In this document: one piece after another, positions 19,623-29,048 of the stretch | How the letters are laid out: each line of letters starts with the position of its first letter | Position numbering within the stretch: position 1 is the stretch's first letter | Position numbers and translations under genes: made by a program | The notes under the pieces: model-generated | Databases searched by the model: none | Told to the model about the DNA's origin: nothing | Seen by the model: only the letters and a program-made list of their open reading frames with translations | DNA from: Gnetum montanum | Taxonomy: Eukaryota > Streptophyta > Gnetopsida > Gnetales > Gnetaceae | DNA: 29,048 bases | Direction: 5' to 3' | Assembly (NCBI GenBank): GCA_015680685.1 | Contig: MNCI01002729.1 | Location: 197,522-226,569 of the forward strand

Positions 19623-21253
19623 TAAAACACCACAAAACTTCAGGTCTCAGCATCTCAACTGCAAATTTGGCTGAGTGTCAAAATGATGGCACTTTGCCCC
19701 AAAGTTTTCCAAGTGTTGAGTGTAGTTAGCTCCAACTGCTAGATTTGCAAAATTATTCTAAGTGTCAGAACGATGGCACTTTCTAAAACTTTTTCTAAGT
19801 GCTAGGACCATGCTCTCCACTGCAGTAGAGCATAGTCAGCTTTAATGGCCAACTTTTTGCAATTTTGGCTAAGTGTTAGAATGATTACACAAGCTGTAGA
19901 AATTTTTCTAAGTATTGTGCTATGCTCTCATTTTCCCTACTACGCTTTAGAGCATAGTCAACATAGCATGCACTTCAGTGGCTAGTTTGCATGGGTTTCA
20001 AGCTAGAAGCTATTAAGCTACCTCAGCATGGAAGAGGTATTTAGTATATTTTCTAACTCTTGAAGCTACCCCTCTTGCTATGCTCCTAGAGCATAGCTAG
20101 CGTAGGAAGAATAAGAACTACAATTTTTGCCAAATTTTTCTAAGTGTCCATACTATGCTCTTTCCCATTAGCAAGTTTAGTAGCACTGGACTTTAGTTTT
20201 TGCAAGAATTTCTTAACCGCTATGCTACACTCCAAAGCATAACTAGTGTAGCAACACAGAACTACCTCCAAAAGCTTCTAGAGCTCAACATGGGCCTTCA
20301 TTCAAACTCCAACACTCCTCTAGCAAGCAAGATTAGCAATTTTCATTTCTCCTATAGCTCTTGTTTATTCCAAATTATACCTATGCTCTCGAGCATAGCG
20401 AGCGTAGCAAGGGTCCCACCTATTACACTTCCATGTGGCACCCGATTTGCATTTTGGGCTAACCCTAGCCCTATAAATACCTTTGTGCCCCAACATTTTA
20501 GGGGTTGGCAGTTAGCACTTTCATTTTCCATTTGGCATTTTAGCATCTCGGTACTTAGCTCCGTGGGTGAATGAGACCCAAAGCACACCACACTAATAGA
20601 GAGGCATAGTTGCACCACACAGTACACTGTGGCCCCATTGTAGCCTTGCAGAACACCACATGGTACATTATGATGGCCAACTCGATAGGCATGGTTCATC
20701 ATGACAAGAATTAGACTTCACGGCCCAACACCACGAAGATTGTGACTAGGGTCCCACTATGATTGTTGTACATTGTGTACCTTCTAAGACCCTTTTGAAG
20801 TTAAATACACTCCCATTTAGGGTAGTGTTCCATTTCTCTCTCCTATTTCTAGCATTTTCTTACATTTTTCTTGCATCTTTTCACACTTTTTCACACATCA
20901 ACATGTTGTACTACGCTTAGGTGATAGTCTTCATGGGTTGACACCCTTGTTTTGGTCAAAACCCTTGGCTATGCTTGCCCCCATTCCTTGGCTACACTCT
21001 GCACTTAACACTGTGAAACACTACTTTGACACTTAGCACCATTTCATGTTATTTGCACATGCATTTCAACTAACCACACCACTCCCCAATTGCGCTTGCT
21101 GCCCCAATTGCAACTAGCAAAGTCACGATCTAATTGATAGGATTGTTTAGGGTGCTCCACCTCCATTTTCTAGCAAAGCCCTCATGCAAAGGTGGGGTTA
21201 GGCTATGTGTAAACCCCTTGGTGTTCCAATTGCTGACATTTTCAGTTGTGATA
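19623..21253 (+). repeat. 3' LTR of element 2
   Basis: About 1.63 kb, collinear with 12152-13641. It has a TATA box at 20472-20479 and about six palindrome-like TATGCTCTAGAGCATAG units (near 19805, 19950, 20083, 20155, 20220 and 20384). It ends GTGATA, immediately followed by attac. Confidence 0.83.
20472..20479 (+). promoter_or_regulatory. TATA box, 3' LTR of element 2
   Basis: tataaata, matching 12875-12882 in the 5' LTR. Confidence 0.55.
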
Positions 21254-21258
21254 ATTAC
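21254..21258. repeat. Right target-site duplication of element 2
   Basis: attac, identical to 12147-12151. Confidence 0.85.
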
Positions 21259-21276
21259 ACTTAAAACTGAGAGTAC

Positions 21277-21292
21277 TGGTCTCTGATATGAC
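21277..21292 (-). other. Degenerate copia primer-binding site and LTR end
   Basis: On the minus strand this reads TCATATCAGAGACCAG, close to the TGGTATCAGAGC site for initiator tRNA-Met used by many plant copia elements. The minus-strand sequence just before it (about 21293-21335) reads TTCATCCCCACCTCCAAG followed by a GATCCT word, as at the end of many copia LTRs. The matching gag start lies beyond element 2 at 12130. Confidence 0.55.
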
Positions 21293-21934
21293 TTGAGGAT
21301 CATTGAACTTGGAGGTGGGGATGAATAAGTTCCCCAAATCAAAAAATTTCTTCAACACAAAATAGTGTGTAGAATAACAATCCTAATGATACTTGTTTTG
21401 CCTTAATCAACCTTTTAGAAATAAATTTATTTATGTTTAAAGTTTGAAAAATTAATTAATTAAATTAAATATTAATATATGATAATAAATATTAAATTTT
21501 TTTGAACATATAGCACATGTTAAAATGAAAAATGTTCCTTGCAATCTCATGGTCCCAATAGCATAGATGGAAATTTCATATCTACCATACTTTATTATTT
21601 ATTCACAAAATAGATACATGGCTTAAATACCTAAACAGTGTATAAGGCTTCTATTTTACAAAAAATTACAAAATATATGGAAATTATTTTTCAAGTTCAA
21701 AAGGTCCATGTTGTACAGAATTGATCCATCTTTCATCTCATGTTCATCTTTCAATGATTCCTTACTTACTTTGGGCTCTTGATATCGAAATTCAGGAGTT
21801 AGAACTTCTTAAATAAGAAATGTTATTAGATCTTCATCTTCATGGAGCATAAAGATTCAAGGTCAAAGTCTCAAGTTATGTTTTAGACAAAGGTTTTCAA
21901 TAAAATATTTAGAAATATTTCAGGTCTAGAAATG

Positions 21935-22290
21935 CCACAAATCCAAATATCCAAAAGAAATCAAATAATCCAAAGAATGTATATTTTATTTAAGCATCTC
22001 TAAAGGCCAGGTCTTGGTTATCCTCACTACCATAAGGTCTTGGATTAATCTCATTACTATCATTAGATTATTCTTTAAATTATTTTAATATCCAAAAATA
22101 TCACAAATTTATCCAGCAAAAGTTCAAAGAATGAAAATTTTAACTACGTATCTTTGAAGGCTAGGTCTTGGTTACCCTCACTACTAAAGGGACTCATCGA
22201 TAGCTCTTGGAACAACATCACTACTATCATTAGATTATCCTCGTGATCCCAAACAAGTCACTCATGGTTAGGTCTTGGCAATAGCCGCAC
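21935..22290 (+). repeat. Degenerate tandem duplication, about 153 bp
   Basis: A block containing AGGTCTTGGTTATCCTCACT and, further on, ACTACTATCATTAGATTAT appears at about 22010 and again at about 22163, in the same order and with similar flanks. A third partial copy of AGGTCTTGG is at about 22271. Confidence 0.6.
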
Positions 22291-23874
22291 TTCTAACATC
22301 CTCAATGGCCAAGGCACATGTATCATTAGAAGGATAGGTTAACTATGCCTCATCATAACTCCACTAGACTCAATTACTCAGTGTCATGATCTCAACAAAA
22401 TTTATATCCTCACATAAACTTATGAATCAAAATCTAGGGTAGGAAATCCATCCAACAACCCTTGTTCATGTGGAGTGGGTTCCACTAAAGAACACTTCAC
22501 TACTACATGCAGATGGGGGTATTTAAAAGATTTGCTAATCCCCCTACCAATTGAGCAAAATTAGTCACAGAAATATTATTATTTTATTTCAAAAATCCAA
22601 AAGATTTCCAAAATAGCCAAAAATGCATGATAACCGAAATTCCACAAAACTCTTGCAAAATCACATTTATGTAATGAGTTGAACCAAAAATCATGTTCTT
22701 GTTCCAAAATATTCATATAATATCTAAAAATTAGGTTGGATAAAGTTTCCATAATTTCATAAATTCATGAAAAGACAAAAAATGATATGGACAAGATTAA
22801 TTTTGTTTTTTCATAAAAATAGGCCTAACCTGATAAAAATCTAATAGAATCTTGGCATAATAATCAAAATTGTAGAAGAATAGTAGAAGATCAAAAAGCA
22901 TAGAGGAATAGAAAATCCACAACAATATAGGGAAGCTTCATAAAAAAACATAAAATAATCTCTCTTATAGGATCTATAACAAAATAGGGTAGCCATATGA
23001 AAATAAATCTAAAATAATCTTTTTTACATATTTAAGGCCATAACTTGTCTAAAAGGAAAAGAACAAAAGAAATTGGATCAAATTTGATTGAAAAAAAAGA
23101 AGAAAGGGAAAAAAATGTCTTTCAAGAAAAATGTGATGGAACACGATTTTGGAAAATGATGGTTTCAAAATTAAACAATAGAAAATGATAGTAGAAAATA
23201 AGCGGTAGATGAGATGGTGGAGAAAATAAGAGGTGAAAGGAAGAAAAAGCATAGCATATATTTATGTTATAAGCATATCTTATCGATGCTTTATATTCTT
23301 TAACAATATGCTTTGCATATGAACATGCTTTTTTTTCAATGGTGTTGAGTTTTCTATTTTATTTTTTATTTTTTTAAAAATAATTTCCATAAGTTTATTT
23401 ATAATTTTTCTTCTTCCCCTAATACCCTCACATAGAAACCCTCATAACATGCACACTAGGACTCCAAATCAAATTCTATTTGAACCTACAGGATTCTAAT
23501 TAAGTGCCCTATCAAATTGTATGCTAAAATATTATCTAAACATTACTTATCATGGTCACCTAGTTTAAATGCAAAAACTTTTACATTATCTTAGCAAACT
23601 AGAAGATGTGATATCTTGAGAACTGTAACTCTAATTTTAGTGAACCAAGAGTCAAAATCTACATTTTTGAACATTCTAGATACATTGGTAAGGTCATATT
23701 TTAGGTAGGACATCATCCTAAGTTAATTCCTTAACAAAGATTATTTATGCAATATTTAATTATAATTCATAATGAACTCAAAATCCTAGTTTAATGCTAA
23801 ATAGCAACAAGGAATACAATTTGGGTAGCATGAGGGTTTAAAACTACTTCATAAATAGAGTATTAGATAATCAC

Positions 23875-24015
23875 ATGTGCATAATAAAATAACAGATGCA
23901 TAACTAGATGTGCATAAAATAGTATAAAAATGCATAATTAAATGTGCATAATAAAGATTGAATATAAATAATTAAATGTGCATAAAGAATAAAATATGCA
24001 TAATTAAATATTTAT
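23875..24015 (+). repeat. TGTGCATAA minisatellite-like patch
   Basis: About seven copies of TGCATAA, often as AAATGTGCATAA, in a stretch of A and T, spaced about 14-40 bp. Low-complexity DNA with no sign of function. Confidence 0.6.
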
Positions 24016-24920
24016 AAATATATAATAACGAACATAAAGAAAAATTTCTTATGGTACCTAGATTTCAACATTTAATCATAAAATATTTAGAAGATCTGTG
24101 TCTTGACTCCAATAGTAGTAAAATAAAGGATACAAAACTTTAACAGATTTCCTAGGAAGTAGATTGCAACAATAAAAACAATAATTACAATATGCTAATC
24201 TATTGAAGCACATGTAATAGCATTAAAGAATTAAGTACATGCATTAAATTAAATAATTAAATTGATACAAATTTCTAGGTTGTGACACTAAGGAACATCT
24301 TCTTATCTATAAACATCTCCATGGACTCATGAAAGTGGTTTTGGCTTAGCCTTTTAAATAAATTTTGATTTGATTGTACCTATTGTATTTATCTAGAAAA
24401 TTGTAATATTTGTGCCTTGTAATGGTATCTAGAATCTAGTTAACAAATGATAGTAAATAAATGATCTTTAAATATGGCCATGTTCAATAGCCTAAAATTG
24501 ATGCAGATCCTCTATTTAATACCCTTCTTCAAAATAATGACAAGTGGGCTTTCCTAGTATATGGACACATTTTCTTAGCCTCAATGTCAATCCATACATA
24601 TGGAGAAGAGAAGAATTGGAGGTGTGAATACATATTTCCACCCAAAAGATGTGTTTCTTGAGAGATATGGATATTTGTAGAAGACATCTTGTCTGATCTA
24701 AAGAATTTTTTCTAGATTAAAAGAATTCTTTTCAAACTAGAAGATGTCTTTCTTGTAAGCTTTTAGAACATAGAAGGATGCCTTATCAGATCTAAAGATA
24801 TCTTTTCAAGCGAGAGCTATCTTTTTCCACTAGAATACATCTTTCATGAAAGTTTTCAGTTCTTAGAAAGATGTCTTCCTAGGTGACAAAGATATCTTAT
24901 TCAAGTAAGGCAACTTTTGA

Positions 24921-25500
24921 TGGGGGAGATCCAAGTTGAAGAATTGTTGGAATTGTAGAGTTATATGTAGGAAAGATTTTCCTAAAGGTTTAGCTTTATG
25001 TTTTAATAACTATTGGTATGTGTTGCATGTTTTTGGTAGGAGAGGTTTTTTGGTTAATCGTATGCATGGTGTTAGCCATTGGATGTGGATCTTGGTTGTT
25101 GGAAGTTAGTCTTGAGAGGGAGGGAAGATATTGGAATGATTGTTTCTTACATTAGGATAATCTTGTGTGATTATAGAGCCTCTTGCTCTATAATATTGTT
25201 TGGTGTGTTATTGTGAGTTTTGTGGATTATGGTTTCATTTTTTTGTATTTATTTGTAGAATTAATAGAAGATAGCTATTTTTTTTTATTTTCTAGTAAGT
25301 TATTAATCTTGTATAAAATCTAGATTTGGTATGTATTGAAGTGTTAATAAAATTAGAGTGAACCTCCTTCATCTCACACTAGCTATTGATAATAAGATAG
25401 ATTAATCCTACCTTGTGGAGATTTTTAAGCTTCTACTTGATAACTTATTTTAGCTTGGAATTCAATCTTTGTTAGGATTGATGATGCGGTTTCATGGATG
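24921..25500 (+). mobile_element. Possible copia-type polypurine tract and LTR start
   Basis: TGGGGGAGAT at 24921-24930 resembles a copia polypurine tract, and TGTTGGAATTG at 24945 is a common way for a copia LTR to begin. A TATA-like word (ctataatat) is at about 25189. No second LTR, upstream pol or clear end is seen, so the right limit is a guess. Confidence 0.3.
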
Positions 25501-26231
25501 AATCTACGTAGATGGGATACCAATATCTGTGTGGATCAATGCCTATAATTTCATCATTTGACCAAACGAAAGTGCATTCATTTGTTAAATTTTAGCAGTT
25601 TTTATTTTTGCTACTTAGTAAGGTTAACATTGATAATTACGAATTTACCATTGTTTAGAAACACATATTTAAAAGAATCTGGTAATGAATTTAACTCAAT
25701 GGGCTTTGACTCTATCTATTTTAGGATTTCTAACTTACCCTAGTTAATATCTTTTTCTTAGTGATGACCTACTTGGAAAAGTTCCTTCTAGATGACTTTA
25801 TTTCATCTAGTTTATCTACATACGTATTTGTGAGCTTCTCTACTAGTTTCATGCATATATTTGACTAACACTCTTCTTTAGTTATTAGCCACTGAGTGTT
25901 TTCTTGCTTTATGGTTATTGCATATAGGTACTATTGTACATATACATGTTTTACACATTTTCTACATGCTAAAGTGGTGGTCTATTTGATGCTCTAGTTT
26001 TTTTCTACGTATAGTTATATCTTGTCTTACTATATGTGATGCATGAAATGTTGAGGAATAGTTTTAAATTAAAGAAATAATCAAAGAATGATGGATAATC
26101 TAGCAATAATTTTAATATGAATTATATAGTCAAGAAATCAAATAAATTTGATGATCATTTACTAAAGAGCCTAATCAATTATAAAAACCTTTCAAGTCAT
26201 ATCTTAAATAAAAAAAGATGAACTATAACTA
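25501..26231. other. AT-rich stretch, nothing recognised
   Basis: One short open frame (25558-25743) lacks any known motif or support. I see no RNA gene or repeat boundary. Confidence 0.4.
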
Positions 26232-26742
26232 TGACATCCCATTCTTAGATATCATGGCAAATGTCAAATATACATAACATTTGACATTTTGTGTAAATTA
26301 AATAGAGAAAATGGAGAAGAAAAAAGAAAATTTTCTTTATTAATGTAAAGTAAGGTATCTGGGTCATGCTTTGTGGATTTCTTGGAGTTATCTTCCTTTA
26401 GCATCCATCCCATATAGGCTATCTAGCATTGCCACTATGGTTAGGCCTATCATCGACCAAAAGGAATGGCTAGTCCTTTTCTTATTCCATTTCACACAAC
26501 ACCTATTACTTGTCTTAACTAACATTGCAACCCCATGCTAATATGACATCTAATTCCTGGGTATAAATACCTTAGGTCAAATCTCCAAAGGTCACTATAA
26601 GAGACATGATTATTACAATGTGCTCTTTTGAGTCTTAATTACAACTTTTCCTTTTAGGTCTTGGGATAATAACATAGCATTTGTTGTGAAGAGACACCAT
26701 CTTTGTTATGTAGTGACACTATTTGAGAATGGGGATGTGACA
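26232..26742 (+). mobile_element. Candidate solo LTR, 511 bp
   Basis: It starts TGACATCCC and ends GGGATGTGACA, which are inverted complements apart from one added base, as in many chromovirus-type gypsy LTRs. A TATA box (tataaata) is at 26562-26569 in the matching orientation. Flanking pentamers are aacta and atcta, four of five alike. No internal region follows, so this would be a solo LTR left by recombination between two LTRs. Confidence 0.45.
26259..26289. repeat. 11-bp perfect inverted repeat near the solo LTR start
   Basis: AAATGTCAAAT (26259-26269) and ATTTGACATTT (26279-26289) are exact reverse complements with a 9-base loop. It could form a hairpin in LTR transcripts. Confidence 0.7.
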
Positions 26743-27512
26743 ATCTACTACCCCTAGGTTTTGGCCATTCTCAAATGAGTTCACATAGATGACCTTTCTC
26801 TAGTTCCAATGTTCCTTCCATGCTCTCATGCTTTAAGTCTTTGATTTCTCATTTTTAAAGTATGGTTGAATATCCTAATGGTCTCCTGCTTATTCCTCAA
26901 ACAAAATATAAGTGGGAAGAGCATATGAAAAATAAATATTATTTTATCAATACTTATAGATAATGAAAAGAGGTGAATTAAAGGTCTACCATCCACCAAT
27001 CACCAGCCCTAACTAGGGTAACATGAAGTGAAAATTATATCTAGTTACCCAAGTGAAGCTAGGGTATATCCTTATTTTTAACTTGCATTATCCTAAATAT
27101 TTTACTTATCTAATTAAAATATAGATTAAACAATAAAGAAAATAAGAAGATTATAAATAAGAGTAATGTTAAGATTTTCCCTCATCTTAATTAACCTTAG
27201 GGATTAATGGAAGTAATTGTAGTTTCACCATAACGAGTATGTGGTTAGATGGCATTGTTTGGGATCACAGAGCTTGATCTTACCTCTCAATTTCTTCCTT
27301 AGAAATTAACTCTAGCAACTTGGTAATTTGGAAGAATTAGACATCATATCAAATATAGTCTAGGGTCTTAATTAAGAATGATGTTGATCCATCTTCATTA
27401 TTTGTAGTAGCATAATTGATAAACTATAGTTCTTAATAAATATTGTTCATAAACATCATTTATTCCTGATTTTTGAGGTTCAACTTATCTACTGAGATTT
27501 AAAGTAAGAATA
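26743..27512. other. AT-rich stretch, nothing recognised
   Basis: Between the candidate solo LTR and element 3. No open frame of note and no repeat boundary. Confidence 0.4.
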
Positions 27513-27536
27513 TGTAGTGACCAATTGATGGGATGC

Positions 27537-27621
27537 GATATCGCATGGGTCGCGATATCGTGTACGCGATATCGTGGCCGTTGTGATATCGTATCCCTCA
27601 TGATATCGCGTACGTGATATC
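27537..27621 (+). promoter_or_regulatory. Cluster of six GATATC palindromes upstream of the TATA box
   Basis: GATATC starts at 27537, 27554, 27568, 27585, 27602 and 27616, with steps of 17, 14, 17, 17 and 14 bp. Most are extended to GCGATATCG or GTGATATCG. The last ends 17 bp before the TATA-like box. A protein-binding array controlling LTR transcription is a reasonable inference. Confidence 0.65.
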
Positions 27622-27637
27622 GCGGTGCACCGTCATA

Positions 27638-27649
27638 TCTATAAATAAG
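27638..27649 (+). promoter_or_regulatory. TATA box, LTR of element 3
   Basis: tctataaataag, a near-ideal plant TATA sequence, directly after the GATATC cluster. An AATAAA lies about 170 bp downstream. Confidence 0.7.
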
Positions 27650-28367
27650 AGGTGGCTCTCCCTTATTTCCTCATCCTAGGCTTAGACTGTAGTGAAACTC
27701 TAGCAGATTGATCACTCCAGAGATAGAATATTTTCCATGTGCCCGTAGTAGCAGTCCTAAAGTGAACGGATCTTTATTCGAGCAAACATTGTACCTGAAC
27801 ACAAGTTTGTGTACAGCAATAAAGACGAGCTTCTTGGATAAACCTTCTAGTGCATGGAATAGGCTAATTAGGATTTATTTATTGTTGTTTACTATTTTCC
27901 ATTTAAATGCTTTATTAGAAATTAAATCTTTCTCAACCCTTCTCTCCTAGTTAAGTGCCTCAGTACGACCACTTCGAGCACGTGCATTACGCGTGGTGAT
28001 CCCAGTAATGACTAGCATTTGGTAACCATGGTTGCATTGGTTTAAGGTGTGTACGGTAAGTGGGAATGGATGCTAATGCTAGGTTAATTTAGACTTAGTT
28101 TGTTAGTTAGAGTTAGTAATTAGTCTCTTCAACCCTTCGCCTCAATAGCATAGGAGATAAAACATAAAAAGATATAAAAATCATATACCTCAGACTTACT
28201 TAACCATACACCGTGACAAATACAAGTAAGTCTGGGAAGATAACAAATAGTTAACCTTAAGTGTTCCATGAGGCGTGTAGGCACTTAGTCTGCGAAGTTT
28301 GACCGGATCACGCGTGTTACGCTCGTATTCATATGGTTGAGTGTAGGGGTATCTCGCCGCTCATCAT

Positions 28368-28385
28368 TGGCGCCGTTGCTAGGGA
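28368..28385 (+). other. Primer-binding site, tRNA-Asp type, element 3
   Basis: TGGCGCCGTTGCTAGGGA matches the TGGCGCCGTTGCCGGGG sequence complementary to plant tRNA-Asp except for a two-base change. It lies one base after the LTR end. Confidence 0.85.
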
Positions 28386-28508
28386 CTAAGTGTTTGTGCG
28401 CTAAGTAGAACATAAGAGATCATTCACATCATTGGGAGCTTAAAAAAACCTTAGGGTTAATTAAACGAAAAGTTATATAATGGTTAAATAACACACTGAT
28501 AAGACACC

Positions 28509-29048
28509 ATGTCTTCTTCTTCTTCTCATAAGAGCAACTCACCACCTAGGGACAATACAAAGAACAGTCGGCAATCAAAAACACATAACCAAAATCTGCC
28601 AGTTTCTCAACAATATATGGTGGAATATACTCATCCCAATGAGTATATTCCCAACTTTACTTTTATCTTCCATCAAGATGAACAGATGCGTTGGAGAGAC
28701 TTGCAAGGTAACATAGTGTTACCTTCGGATCGTGCAGTCTCCAACATGCTCCTCCATGCTTTGGCACAGATCGGCATGACGAAATTATATGCCGAATACG
28801 TTGTAGAAAATTTTGACATGAGGGATTACCATCCCATAGCTTTACAACGTATGAGGGACTCAAGGCAGGAGAGCCAACATACACTGTTGAAGGGCAAAGA
28901 GGTCTCACATGTCCTAAGTGAAATTGGAGATGGTGAACCACTTATAACGGGTTCTGTATCAAAAGATGTTCCCCCTCCTAATGATAGTGAGGAGGTGAGG
29001 TATCAAAACCTACGATCCATAATACACAACCCTGGTTCTGATCCCCGT
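28509..29048 (+). CDS. gag: Gag-like N-terminal region of element 3, open to the window edge
   Basis: A 180-codon frame starts at ATG 28509, 124 bases after the primer site, and has no stop before the window ends. The N-terminus is serine-rich (MSSSSSHKSNSPP) and polar, followed by a more ordered part with MRWRDLQGNIVLPSD and a likely helical stretch (AVSNMLLHALAQIGMTKLY). Position directly after the primer site is where retrotransposon Gag begins, which is the main reason for the call; I recognise no diagnostic Gag motif in the part present. The lack of stops contrasts with elements 1 and 2 and suggests a younger insertion. The antisense open frame at 28663-28941 is its shadow. Confidence 0.7.
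   Translation, partial: MSSSSSHKSNSPPRDNTKNSRQSKTHNQNLPVSQQYMVEYTHPNEYIPNFTFIFHQDEQMRWRDLQGNIVLPSDRAVSNMLLHALAQIGMTKLYAEYVVENFDMRDYHPIALQRMRDSRQESQHTLLKGKEVSHVLSEIGDGEPLITGSVSKDVPPPNDSEEVRYQNLRSIIHNPGSDPR

Larger units (their letters stand above)
12152..21253 (+). mobile_element. Element 2: LTR-gag-pro-LTR, Ty3/gypsy type, non-autonomous
   Basis: About 9.1 kb, bounded by a perfect attac duplication. It has the same plan as element 1: LTR, primer-like site, repeat-rich leader, gag, protease with hydrophobic tail, motif array, A-rich tract, the same polypurine tract, LTR. The LTRs start TAAAACACCACAAAA and are shorter than those of element 1 and of different sequence over most of their length, so this is a sister family rather than another copy. 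The two LTRs differ from each other more than those of element 1 in the first 100 bases, and the coding part is more damaged, so the insertion looks older. No reverse transcriptase or integrase is visible. Confidence 0.87.
21293..24940. other. AT-rich intergenic stretch, old repeats, no gene seen
   Basis: The left edge probably holds the minus-strand copia LTR, but I cannot find its outer end. The rest is strongly AT-rich, with many runs of A and T and no coding frame. Two repeat patches are visible (21935-22290 and 23875-24015). Around 24660-24900, AAGACATCTT- and AGATGTCTT-like words recur in both orientations. Confidence 0.5.
27513..28366 (+). repeat. 5' LTR of element 3
   Basis: The right end is set by the primer site: ...CTCATCA followed by one T and then TGGCGCC. 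The left end at TGTAGTGACC is the best TG nearby and is less certain. The LTR contains a GATATC palindrome cluster, a TATA box at 27638-27649 and an AATAAA at 27818-27823. Confidence 0.7.
27513..29048 (+). mobile_element. Element 3: LTR retrotransposon, 5' part, runs off the window
   Basis: LTR, tRNA-Asp-type primer site and an open gag-like frame occur in the expected order and spacing. The rest lies beyond 29048. The tRNA-Asp primer is typical of Athila-type and some other gypsy elements, but the clade cannot be fixed from the part seen. Confidence 0.8.

Noticed and set aside
24660-24900. Possible microRNA-type hairpin from AAGACATCTT / AGATGTCTT words
   Set aside because: The arms are short and interrupted, and several alternative pairings exist; it looks like decayed tandem repeats.
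27708-27950. 80-codon open frame
   Set aside because: It lies wholly inside the LTR of element 3 downstream of the TATA box; no motif, and LTR transcripts often contain chance frames.

Overview
This window reads as nuclear DNA from a land plant with a large, repeat-rich genome, possibly a gymnosperm; species cannot be told from the sequence. I find no host gene, tRNA, rRNA or CRISPR. What can be recognised is LTR retrotransposon material, most of it decayed. Four lone Ns (4187, 10081, 10340, 17395) look like contig joins, and two of them sit on visible assembly errors.

Layout. Positions 1-635 are unassigned flank. Element 1 (636-11063) and element 2 (12152-21253) are two related but distinct Ty3/gypsy-type elements, each complete from LTR to LTR with 5-bp target-site duplications (ctaag/ctagg and a perfect attac/attac). 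Each carries a primer-site-like sequence after the 5' LTR, a repeat-rich leader, a broken gag, a broken retropepsin-like protease ending in a hydrophobic tail, a long 3' noncoding region with a dispersed short motif and an A-rich tract, and the same polypurine tract before the 3' LTR. No reverse transcriptase, RNase H or integrase is visible in either, so they look like non-autonomous gag-pro elements that depended on a partner for copying.

Between and around them lies an older Ty1/copia-type element on the minus strand. Its degenerate primer-binding site is at 21277-21292, its gag start near 12130, and two zinc-knuckle remnants with a coiled coil between them lie at 11941-11147. Elements 1 and 2 both inserted into it, so it is now in pieces.

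From about 21300 to 27512 the sequence is AT-rich, with degenerate tandem repeats, a possible copia LTR start (24945) and a likely solo LTR (26232-26742). At 27513 a third element begins: an 854-bp 5' LTR with six GATATC palindromes in front of a TATA box, a tRNA-Asp-type primer site (28368-28385) and a gag-like reading frame that is open from 28509 to the end of the window. It is the only undamaged coding sequence here.

The most distinctive points are the short motif shared by coding and noncoding parts of both gag-pro elements, the palindrome arrays in their LTRs, the conserved hydrophobic protein tail, and a stop codon at the same place before the protease in both copies.
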